From Pseudomonas fluorescens (GTDB taxonomy: Bacteria > Pseudomonadota > Gammaproteobacteria > Pseudomonadales > Pseudomonadaceae): 64,000 nt of DNA. Of the stretch, positions 31,544-41,735 are shown piece by piece (the stretch's first letter is position 1; the number at the start of each line of letters is the position of its first letter). The notes below the pieces were generated by a model. It was given only the letters and a program-made list of their open reading frames with translations, ran no database searches and was not told the DNA's origin. The stretch lies in the NCBI RefSeq assembly GCF_019212185.1, contig NZ_CP078138.1, forward strand, positions 4,508,501 to 4,572,500, given 5' to 3'. The translations under genes were made by a program, and so were the position numbers.

Positions 31544-34165
31544 TTACTTGGCCACGCGCTTGTCTTCAACCACCCATTTACCGCCGTCGTAGAACGCCTT
31601 CCAGCCCGTAGGCTTGCCGTCCACTTCGGTCTGCACGTACTGCTCCTTGGTCTTGCGGCTGTAGCGGATCACCGCCGGCAGGCCGTCCGGATCCTTCTTC
31701 GGCGCTTCACAGAGGAAGTGATACTTCGGATCGATCTCATCCTTGTGCGGCACGATCTCGAGCACCAGCGGAGCACGGGTCTCGCGGTTTTTCGGGAACT
31801 GACTGGCTGCCAGGAACAGGCCGGAGGCACCGTCACGCAGGATGTAGGTGTCGTTGACCTTCTCGCACTTGAGTTCCGGCATTTTCACCGGATCCATCTT
31901 CGGCGGTGCCGCGTCGCCGCTTTTCAGCAGTTTGCGGGTGTTCTTGCAAGTGGCGTTGGTGCAGCCGAAGAATTTGCCGAAACGGCCGGTCTTCAATTGC
32001 ATTTCACTGCCGCACTTGTCGCATTCCAGGCTCGGACCTTCGTAGCCCTTGATGCGATAGCTGCCCTCTTCGATCTCGTAGCCGTCGCAGTCAGGGTTGT
32101 TACCGCAGATGTGCAGCTTGCGCTTCTCATCCAGCAGGTAAGCGTCCATCGCGGTGCTGCAGATCGGGCAACGGTGCTTGCCGCGCAGGACCAACGACTC
32201 GGACTCACCCTCGTCGTCCGCGGCGATTTCATCGCCTGGCACCAAATTGACAGTGGCCTTGCAGCGTTCTTTCGGCGGCAGGCTGTAGCCCGAGCAACCG
32301 AGGAACACGCCAGTCGAAGCGGTACGGATCTGCATTGGACGACCGCAGGTCACGCACGGAATATCGGTCATCACCGGCTGGTTGGCGCGCATGCCGTTTT
32401 CCGGGCTCTCGGCCACTTCGAGTTTCTTCTTGAAGTCGCCGTAGAACTCATCCAGCACGTTTTTCCAGTCACGCTCACCCTGAGCGACGTCATCGAGGTT
32501 CTCTTCCATCCCTGCGGTAAAACCGTAGTCCATGAGGTTGGAGAAGCTCTCCGACAGACGCTCAGTGACGATGTCGCCCATTTTTTCCGAGTAGAAACGG
32601 CGGTTGTGCAGCGCGACGTAGCCACGGTCCTGGATGGTGGAAATGATTGCCGCGTAGGTCGACGGACGACCGATCCCGCGTTTTTCCATTTCCTTGACCA
32701 GGCTCGCTTCCGAGTAGCGCGCCGGCGGCTTGGTGAAGTGCTGGCTTGGGTCAAGCTTGATCAGCTTGAGCACGTCGCCCTGAGCCATGTCCGGCAACAC
32801 ATCGTCATCGCCCGGCTTGGTCATTTGCGGCATGACCCGGGTGTAGCCGTCGAACTTCAGGATCCGACCCTTGGCACGCAACTCAAAGCCGCTGGCAGCG
32901 ACGCTGACGGTGGTCGACAGGTATTTCGCCGGGAGCATCTGGCAGGCGACGAATTGGCGCCAGATCAGCTCGTAGAGCCGCTCAGCGTCACGCTCCATGC
33001 CCGACAGCTTGCTTGGATCAGTGTTGACGTCGGAAGGACGAATCGCTTCGTGAGCCTCCTGGGCGCCTTCCTTGCTGCTGTAGACGTTCGGGGTTTCCGG
33101 CAGGTACTTGCTGCCGAACTCGCCTTCAATATAGGTACGGGCCATCGCCACGGCATCGGCCGAAAGGTTGGTCGAGTCGGTACGCATATACGTGATGTAG
33201 CCGGCCTCGTACAGCCGCTGAGCCATCATCATGGTTTTCTTCACGCCAAAGCCCAGGCGGTTACTCGCGGCCTGCTGCAGGGTGGACGTGATGAACGGGG
33301 CCGACGGCTTGCTGCTGGTCGGTTTATCTTCGCGCTTGGCGATGGTGTAGCTGGAAGATTTCAGCTTCTCCAGGGCCGCCATGGCCTGGGCTTCGTTGAG
33401 CGGCTTGAAGGCTTCGCCGTTTTCGCGGGCCACTTCAAAGCGCACATTGGCGCCCTTGGCGGTGCCGAGGTCGGCGTGCACTTCCCAGTACTCTTCCGGG
33501 ACGAAGGCACGAATCTCGCGCTCACGCTCCACTACCAGCTTCACCGCCACCGACTGCACTCGACCTGCCGACAGGCCGCGAGCGATCTTCGACCACAGCA
33601 ATGGCGAGACCATGTAACCCACTACACGGTCAAGGAAGCGCCGCGCCTGCTGCGCGTTGACTCGATCGATATCCAGCTCGCCCGGCTCGGAGAAGGCTTC
33701 CTGAATCGCCTTCTTGGTGATTTCGTTGAACACCACGCGCTTGTAGCGGCTGTCATCCCCACCGATGGCTTCGCGCAGGTGCCAGGCAATGGCTTCCCCC
33801 TCGCGATCCAAGTCCGTTGCGAGATAGATGGTGTCGGCGTCTTTGGCGAGCCGACGCAGTTCTTCGATGACCTTTTCCTTGCCCGGGAGGATCTCGTACT
33901 TGGCTTTCCAGCCATGATCGGGATCGACACCCATGCGCGCGACCAGCTGCTTGCGCGCCTTTTCCTTTGGCGACAGCGCCGGCGCTTCGCCAGCAGCGGC
34001 CTTGCCGCGCTTGGCGGCAGGCTCCTTGCTGGCGCTCGCCGAACCACTGGTGGGCAGGTCTCGGATATGGCCGATACTCGACTTCACCACGTATTGGTTG
34101 CCCAGATACTTGTTGATTGTCTTGGCCTTAGCCGGGGATTCCACAATGACCAGCGATTTGCCCAT
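31544..34165 (-). CDS. topA: DNA topoisomerase I
   Basis: Type IA topoisomerase that relaxes negative supercoils, 873 residues. The Toprim domain starts [17 protein letters not shown], with a lysine/alanine-rich insertion ([19 protein letters not shown], about 42-60) and [15 protein letters not shown]. The active-site tyrosine lies in [14 protein letters not shown]. The C-terminus carries zinc-ribbon repeats ([24 protein letters not shown]) and further ribbon-like domains to VEDKRVAK. It ends at a strong terminator. Confidence 0.97.
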   Translation of the reverse strand: MGKSLVIVESPAKAKTINKYLGNQYVVKSSIGHIRDLPTSGSASASKEPAAKRGKAAAGEAPALSPKEKARKQLVARMGVDPDHGWKAKYEILPGKEKVIEELRRLAKDADTIYLATDLDREGEAIAWHLREAIGGDDSRYKRVVFNEITKKAIQEAFSEPGELDIDRVNAQQARRFLDRVVGYMVSPLLWSKIARGLSAGRVQSVAVKLVVEREREIRAFVPEEYWEVHADLGTAKGANVRFEVARENGEAFKPLNEAQAMAALEKLKSSSYTIAKREDKPTSSKPSAPFITSTLQQAASNRLGFGVKKTMMMAQRLYEAGYITYMRTDSTNLSADAVAMARTYIEGEFGSKYLPETPNVYSSKEGAQEAHEAIRPSDVNTDPSKLSGMERDAERLYELIWRQFVACQMLPAKYLSTTVSVAASGFELRAKGRILKFDGYTRVMPQMTKPGDDDVLPDMAQGDVLKLIKLDPSQHFTKPPARYSEASLVKEMEKRGIGRPSTYAAIISTIQDRGYVALHNRRFYSEKMGDIVTERLSESFSNLMDYGFTAGMEENLDDVAQGERDWKNVLDEFYGDFKKKLEVAESPENGMRANQPVMTDIPCVTCGRPMQIRTASTGVFLGCSGYSLPPKERCKATVNLVPGDEIAADDEGESESLVLRGKHRCPICSTAMDAYLLDEKRKLHICGNNPDCDGYEIEEGSYRIKGYEGPSLECDKCGSEMQLKTGRFGKFFGCTNATCKNTRKLLKSGDAAPPKMDPVKMPELKCEKVNDTYILRDGASGLFLAASQFPKNRETRAPLVLEIVPHKDEIDPKYHFLCEAPKKDPDGLPAVIRYSRKTKEQYVQTEVDGKPTGWKAFYDGGKWVVEDKRVAK

Positions 34166-34273
34166 GGATCAGAAAATTCCTGAATTCGAGAAGTGAAAGG
34201 CGGTTGGCGCCTGACGCGGCACCGCTATATATAGTGGCAACAAGGTGAGGTCAAGCGCAGGGTTCGCTGCGCC

Positions 34274-34516
34274 TTACGCATACGGCTTGGAAAAAACGCT
34301 GGGTTCGGCCTGCACCAAAGCAAAGCGCGGGACCTGCTCGCCGTCAACTTCGACCGACTCCAGAAACATGCTCAACGGCCGCACCCAAAAACCGTAATCG
34401 CCATACAGGGCTTGGTAGAAGACCACTTCTTCTTCGGTTTCAGAGTGCCGCGCAACGCTGAAAACACGGTACTGCGGACCTTTGTAATGCTGGTAGAGCC
34501 CGGGTTCGATCGGCAT
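34274..34516 (-). CDS. DUF1653 domain protein
   Basis: A compact protein of 80 residues: MPIEPGLYQHYKGPQYRVFS, then EEVVFYQALYGDYGFWVRPLSMF. This is the whole DUF1653 domain, a small beta fold of unknown function. The frame is open to 34660, but that part would run through the fadA terminator and has no family match. It lies between topA and fadA on the same strand. Confidence 0.85.
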   Translation of the reverse strand: MPIEPGLYQHYKGPQYRVFSVARHSETEEEVVFYQALYGDYGFWVRPLSMFLESVEVDGEQVPRFALVQAEPSVFSKPYA

Positions 34517-34574
34517 GCTCTGGGCCTCGTTAAATTCAGTAGAAATAAAAAACAAAAAAAATCTTCGGAAAAAC

Positions 34575-34599
34575 AAAAACCGGGGCACTTGGCCCCGGC
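34575..34599 (-). terminator. Intrinsic terminator after fadA
   Basis: On the minus strand CCGGGGCC, loop AAGT and GCCCCGG are followed by TTTTTG and a T-rich stretch. It ends the fadBA transcript. Confidence 0.9.
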
Positions 34600-34616
34600 T
34601 TGCGTCAAACGAACGC

Positions 34617-35819
<1,203 letters not shown>

Positions 35820-37967
35820 TTAACCGAAGAAGCTCTGGCCGTTCTTGGCCATTTCGCGCAGCTTCGCGGTCGGGTGGTACAGCGGGCCCAAATCAGCGTA
35901 CTGGTCAGCCAGGGCAACGAATTCGGCAACACCGACCGAGTCGATGTAGCGCAGCGCACCGCCACGGAATGGAGGGAAACCAATACCGTAGACCAGGCCC
36001 ATGTCGGCTTCGGCAGCGGTTTCGACGATACCGTCTTCCAGGCAGCGCACCGTTTCCAGGCACAGCGGGATCATCATCCAGTTGATGATGTCTTCGTCGG
36101 TGACTTCGCGCTGTTCATAGACGATCGGCTTGAGCACTTCCAGTACCGACGGGTCGGCAACCTTCTTCTGCTTGCCGCGCTTGTCGGTCTCGTACGCGTA
36201 GAAGCCCTTGCCATTTTTCTGGCCCAGGCGCTTGGCTTCGTACAGCACGTCAACGGCCGAGCGACGGTCGTCCTTCATGCGATCCGGGAAGCCCTCAGCC
36301 ATCACGTCACGACCGTGGTGGCCGGTGTCGATGCCAACGACGTCCATCAGGTACGCCGGGCCCATCGGCCAGCCGAATTTTTCCATGATCTTGTCGATGC
36401 GCACGAAGTCCACGCCCGCGCTGACCAGCTTGGCGAAACCGCCGAAGTACGGGAACAGCACACGGTTGACCAGGAAGCCCGGGCAGTCATTGACCACGAT
36501 CGGGTTCTTGCCCATTTTCTTGGCGTAGGCAACGGTGGTGGCGACGGCCAGTTCGCTGGACTTCTCGCCACGAATCACTTCCACCAGCGGCATCATGTGC
36601 ACCGGGTTGAAGAAGTGCATGCCGACGAAGTTTTCCGGGCGCTTGAGGGCCTTGGCCAGCAGGCTGATGGAAATGGTCGAGGTGTTCGAGGCAAGGATAG
36701 TGTCTTCCTTGACCTTGTCTTCGACTTCAGCCAGCACCGCTTGCTTGACTTTAGGGTTCTCGACGACCGCTTCAACCACCAGGTCGACGTGACCGAAGTC
36801 GCCGTAGGACAGAGTAGGACGAATGCCATTAAGCACTTCAGCCATCTTCGCCGCCGTCATGCGACCTTTCTCAACGCGACTCACCAGCAGCTTGGCGGCC
36901 TCGGCCAGACCCTGCTCGATACCGTGTTCGTTGATGTCCTTCATCAGGATCGGCGTGCCTTTGGAGGCCGACTGGTAGGCGATACCGCCCCCCATGATAC
37001 CGGCGCCCAATACGGCAGCCTGTTTCACATCCTGGGCGATTTCGTCGTAGGCCTTGGCCTTTTTCTTAAGCTCCTGATCGTTCAGGAACAGGCCGATCAA
37101 GCTCTGCGCGGCAGAAGTCTTGGCCAGTTTGACGAAACCGGCAGCTTCGACTTCCAGCGCTTTGTCACGACCGAAGTTCGCGGCTTTCTGGATGGTCTTG
37201 ATCGCTTCAACCGGCGCCGGGTAGTTCGGGCCAGCCTGACCGGCCACGAAACCCTTGGCGGTTTCGAAGGCCATCATTTGTTCAATCGCGTTCAGCTTGA
37301 GCTTTTCCAGCTTCGGCTGGCGCTTGGCCTTGTAGTCGAACTCGCCGGAGATGGCGCGCTTGATCAGTTCCAGCGCAGCGGCCTGCAGCTTATCGGCGTC
37401 GACCACAGCATCGACTGCACCGACTTTCAAGGCGTCTTCGGCACGGTTCTCCTTGCCAGCGGCAATCCACTCGATGGCGTTGTCGGCACCGATCAGGCGC
37501 GGCAGGCGCACGGTACCGCCGAAGCCCGGGTAGATACCCAGCTTGACTTCCGGCAGGCCGATCTTGGCGGTGCTGGACATGACGCGGTAGTCCGCGGCCA
37601 GGCACATTTCCAGACCGCCACCCAGCGCGATGCCATTGATCGCGGCGACGGTCGGCACGTTGAGGTCTTCGAAATCGCTGAAAATCTTGTTGGCTTCGAG
37701 GTTACCCGCCACAAGCTCGGCATCCGGCAGCTTGAAGTTGTCGACGAATTCAGTGATGTCGGCGCCGACGATGAACACGTCCTTGCCGCTGCTGACGATC
37801 ACACCTTTGACCGACGCATCTGCCTTGATGGCGTCCACGGCCTGACGCAGTTCGTTCAGGGTTAGACGGTTGAACTTGTTGACGGACTCACCCTTGAGGT
37901 CGAACTTGAGTTCGACGATGCCACTTTCAAGAGCCTTAACCGTGATGGCTTTACCTTCGTAAATCAT
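35820..37967 (-). CDS. fadB: Fatty-acid oxidation complex alpha subunit
   Basis: A multifunctional enzyme of 715 residues: enoyl-CoA hydratase/isomerase at the N-terminus ([24 protein letters not shown] about 111-134, [15 protein letters not shown] at the start) and 3-hydroxyacyl-CoA dehydrogenase at the C-terminus ([19 protein letters not shown] about 318-336, [19 protein letters not shown]). It starts [14 protein letters not shown] at 37967 with GGAG eight bases upstream; the frame opens at 38075. It is first in the fadBA operon, whose P. aeruginosa counterpart is repressed by PsrA. Confidence 0.97.
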   Translation of the reverse strand: MIYEGKAITVKALESGIVELKFDLKGESVNKFNRLTLNELRQAVDAIKADASVKGVIVSSGKDVFIVGADITEFVDNFKLPDAELVAGNLEANKIFSDFEDLNVPTVAAINGIALGGGLEMCLAADYRVMSSTAKIGLPEVKLGIYPGFGGTVRLPRLIGADNAIEWIAAGKENRAEDALKVGAVDAVVDADKLQAAALELIKRAISGEFDYKAKRQPKLEKLKLNAIEQMMAFETAKGFVAGQAGPNYPAPVEAIKTIQKAANFGRDKALEVEAAGFVKLAKTSAAQSLIGLFLNDQELKKKAKAYDEIAQDVKQAAVLGAGIMGGGIAYQSASKGTPILMKDINEHGIEQGLAEAAKLLVSRVEKGRMTAAKMAEVLNGIRPTLSYGDFGHVDLVVEAVVENPKVKQAVLAEVEDKVKEDTILASNTSTISISLLAKALKRPENFVGMHFFNPVHMMPLVEVIRGEKSSELAVATTVAYAKKMGKNPIVVNDCPGFLVNRVLFPYFGGFAKLVSAGVDFVRIDKIMEKFGWPMGPAYLMDVVGIDTGHHGRDVMAEGFPDRMKDDRRSAVDVLYEAKRLGQKNGKGFYAYETDKRGKQKKVADPSVLEVLKPIVYEQREVTDEDIINWMMIPLCLETVRCLEDGIVETAAEADMGLVYGIGFPPFRGGALRYIDSVGVAEFVALADQYADLGPLYHPTAKLREMAKNGQSFFG

Positions 37968-38310
37968 CAACTGATCTCCACGATATGGAAGCTGAACAGT
38001 ACACGTCGGACGCTGATGTTCTGGGTCGGCACTGACGCTACCGTCGATACTGACACCTATCCACCAGACACACACCCGCCAACGCGATAGTCGGGATTCT
38101 GTAGGAGCGGTCTGAAATACAAACGCTCAATTCATACGCCCGTTTGATTTGGGTACGCCACCTTCACGGAATTTCTTACAATTGTCAATCGCCTGAAACA
38201 CAGGTTGAAACACGACTTTGCAGTCATTTACGCAGCACGAAGACCAGCAACACGCTGGTGCATGCACTGTCATTCATAGAATCAATATTTAGAAACGTCG
38301 CCCTAATCTG

Positions 38311-38338
38311 TTGCAGATCGCGTGCAAGCCGCTACGCT
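38311..38338 (+). promoter_or_regulatory. Candidate promoter for an intergenic RNA
   Basis: TTGCAG, a 16-base spacer and TACGCT, pointing at the orphan terminator about 115 bases downstream. The spacer is slightly short and the call rests on eye alone. Confidence 0.3.
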
Positions 38339-38344
38339 GGCGGG

Positions 38345-38460
38345 GACGATAGACGAAAGACCGCATGCGTGCGGCCAATGCCCTGACGCGGTTTCAGCTG
38401 TAAAACGAAATTCCGGCCTGCCTGGCCAACTCCAGCCCGATGCTGATTGTCGGGCTTTTT
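38345..38460 (+). ncRNA. Candidate small RNA ending at an orphan terminator
   Basis: A plus-strand intrinsic terminator (AGCCCGA, nine-base loop, TCGGGCT, T-run, 38434-38460) has no plus-strand gene before it. A small hairpin GGCC-TGCCT-GGCC lies just upstream, and a promoter-like element lies at 38311-38338. The predicted transcript is about 115 bases. It could instead terminate read-through aimed at the leftward neighbour. No known sRNA family was recognised. Confidence 0.35.
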
Positions 38461-38478
38461 ATTGCCTGTGATTGACGC

Positions 38479-38916
38479 TCAGGCGAGCGCCTTGAGGGTT
38501 GCGTCGATCTGCTGCAGCACCTCGGCCTCGCCCTTCTCGCCCCAGTACAGGGTAATCATTTGCTTGTCCGCCTCGACTTTGTAGACGTTGCCCGGCAATT
38601 TTTCGAAATGAATCAGCATGGCCGGATCTTCACAGACTTCCTGCCACTGATTGACCCATTGCCCCGGGGCCTTCTGCCAGTAACTCCAGCACGCCGGCTG
38701 ATTGCCACGGCGCGGCCGATGGTACTGCGCACAGGGGTTCGGCGGCTCAGGCAGCAACCAGTGCGGCCACTCCTGGGGTGCCAATTGCATGGCCAGGCCG
38801 ATGCGGCGCGCTTCCATGCGCAAGGCCATCCGGCCACCCTGGCGGCGGGATGGCGCGAGCCATGCCAGGGGGCTGAGCATCACTGCAAGGATTGACACCA
38901 CTATCCAGACCGTCAT
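38479..38916 (-). CDS. Membrane-anchored hypothetical protein
   Basis: A protein of 145 residues with one N-terminal membrane segment (MTVWIVVSILAVMLSPLAWLA) followed by a basic patch (PSRRQGGRMALRMEARR). The soluble part is rich in tryptophan and proline (PQEWPHWLLPEPPNP, SYWQKAPGQWVNQWQ) and ends with an alpha/beta stretch (VYKVEADKQMITLYW). I recognise no family. The start at 38916 has GGAG eight bases upstream; the frame opens at 39006. It is divergent from the universal stress gene. Confidence 0.75.
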   Translation of the reverse strand: MTVWIVVSILAVMLSPLAWLAPSRRQGGRMALRMEARRIGLAMQLAPQEWPHWLLPEPPNPCAQYHRPRRGNQPACWSYWQKAPGQWVNQWQEVCEDPAMLIHFEKLPGNVYKVEADKQMITLYWGEKGEAEVLQQIDATLKALA

Positions 38917-39020
38917 ATCTGTACTCCCGTTTTTTGATCGGCGCATTGATCTCTGTCGAAACCAATCCGCCTGAAACCAGCCATACTTATTACTATCGCC
39001 ATCCACAGGAGGTGCACCTC

Positions 39021-39464
39021 ATGCCTTACACCCATATCTTGGTCGCTGTAGACCTGACCGAAGAGTGCGACCCCGTGATTCACCGCGCTCGCGAGCTGGC
39101 AACGAGCAATGGCGCCAAACTGTCGCTGGTGCACATCGTTGAGCCAATGGCCATGGCCTTTGGCGGTGACGTACCGATGGACCTGTCGCAACTGCAACAA
39201 CAGCAGTTCGACCAAGCCAAGGAGCGCCTCGAGCGCCTGATCCTGAAATATCCGGAACTGTCCAAGGAAAACAGCCATTTGACCTACGGTCAGCCGCGCC
39301 AGGAAATCCACACTTTGGCCAAGGAGCAAGCCTGCGACCTGATCGTGGTTGGCAGCCATGGTCGCCACGGCCTGGCGCTGCTGCTGGGCTCCACCGCCAA
39401 TGACGTGCTGCACGGAGCACCCTGTGACGTGCTGGCCGTACGCCTGCAAAGCAAAAGTAAATAA
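39021..39464 (+). CDS. Universal stress protein (UspA family)
   Basis: A cytoplasmic UspA-fold protein of 147 residues beginning MPYTHILVAVDLTEECDPVI. It has the ATP-binding pattern of the family at the C-terminal side (IVVGSHGRHGLALLLGSTANDVLHGAPCDVLAV, G-2x-G-9x-G(S/T)). AGGAGG lies just before the ATG at 39021, so the longer open frame from 38892 can be discarded. A GC-rich hairpin (AGCCCGGC/GCCGGGCT, about 39485-39513) and a REP pair follow. Confidence 0.93.
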   Translation: MPYTHILVAVDLTEECDPVIHRARELATSNGAKLSLVHIVEPMAMAFGGDVPMDLSQLQQQQFDQAKERLERLILKYPELSKENSHLTYGQPRQEIHTLAKEQACDLIVVGSHGRHGLALLLGSTANDVLHGAPCDVLAVRLQSKSK

Positions 39465-39517
39465 CAGCGCTTCTGATATGTGAAAAGCCCGGCACTCATC
39501 ACTGAGGCCGGGCTGCA

Positions 39518-39592
39518 GGAGCGAGCTTGCTCGCGATGCACCGGAGAACACCACACAGCGTCGCGACCATCGCGAGCAAGCTCGTTCCTACA
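39518..39592. repeat. REP palindrome pair (REPIN-like)
   Basis: GGAGCGAGCTTGCTCGCGATG (39519-39539) and its inverted partner CATCGCGAGCAAGCTCG (39568-39584) face each other across about 30 bases in the gap between convergent usp and uup. The loop is TT/AA here instead of the CT/AG of other units. Confidence 0.85.
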
Positions 39593-39605
39593 TCGGAAGA
39601 ATCAA

Positions 39606-41522
39606 TCAGGCATCCAGCTCGGCCCAACGCTCAACCAAGACGTCCAGCTCAGCCTGCAGCTTTTCCAGTTGTGCGATCACCGCGGCGGTTTCGGTCGATG
39701 GACGCTGGTAGAAGCCGGCGTCGGCCATTTGCGCCTCGACCGCTGCGATCTGCTGCTCCATGGCGTCGATCTGCCCTGGCAGGGCTTCCAGCTCGCGCTG
39801 CAACTTGTAGCTGAGCTTCTTCTTCGCCGCCGGGGCTTCCACAGCGGCCACGGGTGCCGGGGCTGCGGTAACCACCGCCGAGTTCAGGTCAGCCTTGCCG
39901 GACTTACTCTCGGTCACGCCCAGCAGGCGTGGCGAACCACCCTGGCGCAGCCAGTCCTGATAGCCACCGACGTATTCACGGACCTTACCTTCGCCCTCGA
40001 AGACCAGGGTGCTGGTGACCACGTTGTCGAGGAATGCCCGGTCGTGGCTGACCATCAGCACGGTGCCGTTGAAGGTCAGCAGCACTTCTTCCAGCAACTC
40101 GAGGGTTTCCACATCGAGGTCGTTGGTGGGTTCGTCGAGCACCAGCAGGTTCGCCGGCTTGCTGAACAATTTAGCCAGCAACAAGCGCGCACGCTCGCCG
40201 CCCGACAGCGCCTTGACCGGCGTGCGCGCACGCTGCGGGCTGAACAGGAAGTCGCCGAGGTAGCTCAGCACGTGGCGGCTCTGGCCGTCGATATCGATAA
40301 AGTCGCGACCTTCGGCAACGTTGTCGATCACAGTCTTTTCCAGATCCAACTGATGACGCAACTGGTCGAAGTAGGCAACGTCGATCCTGGTCCCCTCTTC
40401 CACTTTGCCGCTGGTCGGTTGCAGACCGCTGAGCATCAATTTGAGCAAGGTGGTCTTGCCGGTACCGTTGGCGCCGAGCAGACCAATGCGGTCACCGCGC
40501 TGCAGGACCATGGAGAAATCCTTGATCAGGAACGGGCCGCCCGGGTGGGCGAAGCTGACGTCCTCGAGGACCATCACCTGCTTGCCGGACTTCTCGGCGG
40601 TGTCCAACTGGATGTTGGCCTTGCCGGTGCGCTCACGACGCTCGCTGCGCTCGACACGCAGGGCCTTGAGGGCACGCACACGGCCTTCGTTACGGGTACG
40701 GCGAGCCTTGATGCCCTGGCGAATCCAGACTTCTTCCTGGGCCAGACGCTTGTCGAACAGCGCGTTGGCCGTGGCCTCAGCGGCAAGCTCGGCTTCTTTG
40801 TGCACGAGGAAACTGGCGTAGTCGCCGTTCCAGTCGATCAGGCCACCGCGATCCAGTTCGAGGATGCGGGTCGCGAGGTTTTGCAGGAAAGAACGGTCGT
40901 GCGTGATAAACAGCACGGCCCCCTGGAAATCCTTCAGCGCTTCTTCAAGCCAGGCGATTGCACCGATGTCCAAGTGGTTGGTCGGTTCGTCGAGCAGCAG
41001 CAGATCCGGCTCGGACACCAGCGCCTGCGCCAGCAGCACGCGACGACGCCAGCCGCCGGACAATTCGGCGAGGGTCTTGTCGGCAGGCAGTTGCAGGCGG
41101 CTCAGGGTGCTATCGACCAGGGTCTGCAAGCGCCAGCCGTCGCGGGCTTCGAGGTCATGCTGGACGTGCATCAACTTGTCCAGGTCAGCATCGGTGACGA
41201 TGTTCTGGCTCAGGTGGTGATATTCGGCGAGCAGCGCGCCAACGCCATCCAGGCCTTCAGCGACCACGTCGAACACCGTCCGCTCGTCGGCCACCGGTAA
41301 TTCTTGCGGCAATTCGCCGATTTTCAGACCGGGGGCACGCCACACCGAGCCGTCATCGGGCTTCTGGTCGCCCTTGACCAGTTTCATCATGCTGGACTTG
41401 CCAGTGCCATTGCGGCCGATGATGCACACCCGCTCACCACGGGCGATCTGCCAGGACACCTTGTCCAACAACGGCATCGCGCCGAATGCAAGGGACACAT
41501 CGCTGAATTTGAGCAGGGTCAT
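39606..41522 (-). CDS. uup: ABC-F family ATPase, Uup type
   Basis: A cytoplasmic protein of 638 residues with two ABC modules and no membrane domain. Walker A motifs are GRNGTGKSS (about 37-45) and GANGTGKTT (about 350). Signatures are LSGGWRRRVLLAQAL and LSGGERARLLLAKL. Walker B motifs are LLLLDEPTNHLD and LLVLDEPTNDLD. The C-terminus has a linker rich in alanine and valine and a coiled coil (YKLQRELEALPGQIDAMEQQIAAVEAQ), the DNA-binding tail seen in Uup. ABC-F proteins act on ribosomes, and Uup also affects transposon excision. The start at 41522 has GGAG upstream. Confidence 0.9.
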   Translation of the reverse strand: MTLLKFSDVSLAFGAMPLLDKVSWQIARGERVCIIGRNGTGKSSMMKLVKGDQKPDDGSVWRAPGLKIGELPQELPVADERTVFDVVAEGLDGVGALLAEYHHLSQNIVTDADLDKLMHVQHDLEARDGWRLQTLVDSTLSRLQLPADKTLAELSGGWRRRVLLAQALVSEPDLLLLDEPTNHLDIGAIAWLEEALKDFQGAVLFITHDRSFLQNLATRILELDRGGLIDWNGDYASFLVHKEAELAAEATANALFDKRLAQEEVWIRQGIKARRTRNEGRVRALKALRVERSERRERTGKANIQLDTAEKSGKQVMVLEDVSFAHPGGPFLIKDFSMVLQRGDRIGLLGANGTGKTTLLKLMLSGLQPTSGKVEEGTRIDVAYFDQLRHQLDLEKTVIDNVAEGRDFIDIDGQSRHVLSYLGDFLFSPQRARTPVKALSGGERARLLLAKLFSKPANLLVLDEPTNDLDVETLELLEEVLLTFNGTVLMVSHDRAFLDNVVTSTLVFEGEGKVREYVGGYQDWLRQGGSPRLLGVTESKSGKADLNSAVVTAAPAPVAAVEAPAAKKKLSYKLQRELEALPGQIDAMEQQIAAVEAQMADAGFYQRPSTETAAVIAQLEKLQAELDVLVERWAELDA

Positions 41523-41735
41523 GAGCTTCTCCAAAAACCGGGCGCGCATTCTACCTGAGTTGGGACTGCAGAAGGCCGGCATTTTCACTGTGGGAGCACT
41601 CTGCCCATTAATTGTTGCGAACTTGTGCCGATGGGCCGGCAAAGCTTTCGCCGGTTGCTGGCAAAAGGCTAAGCTACAAATAATCAGTGCTGGCTCCTAC
41701 TGGCACTTGTCATGTTTTCTCTGCCCGGATGTCAC

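Larger units (their letters stand above)
37968..38478. other. 511-base intergenic region upstream of fadB
   Basis: It must hold the leftward fadB promoter. A degenerate PsrA-like site, GAAAC-ACAG-GTTG, lies at 38195-38207; its right arm deviates from the consensus. The right end holds a plus-strand promoter-like element and terminator with no protein gene between them (see the ncRNA candidate). An 80-codon plus-strand frame (38144-38386) has no ribosome-binding site or family match. Confidence 0.5.

Noticed and set aside
31718..34183. An 821-codon plus-strand frame opposite topA
   Set aside because: Antisense shadow of topA with no family features.
38144..38386. An 80-codon plus-strand frame upstream of fadB
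   Set aside because: No ribosome-binding site, unusual residue make-up with many Cys and Arg, and it overlaps the promoter-like element of the candidate small RNA.
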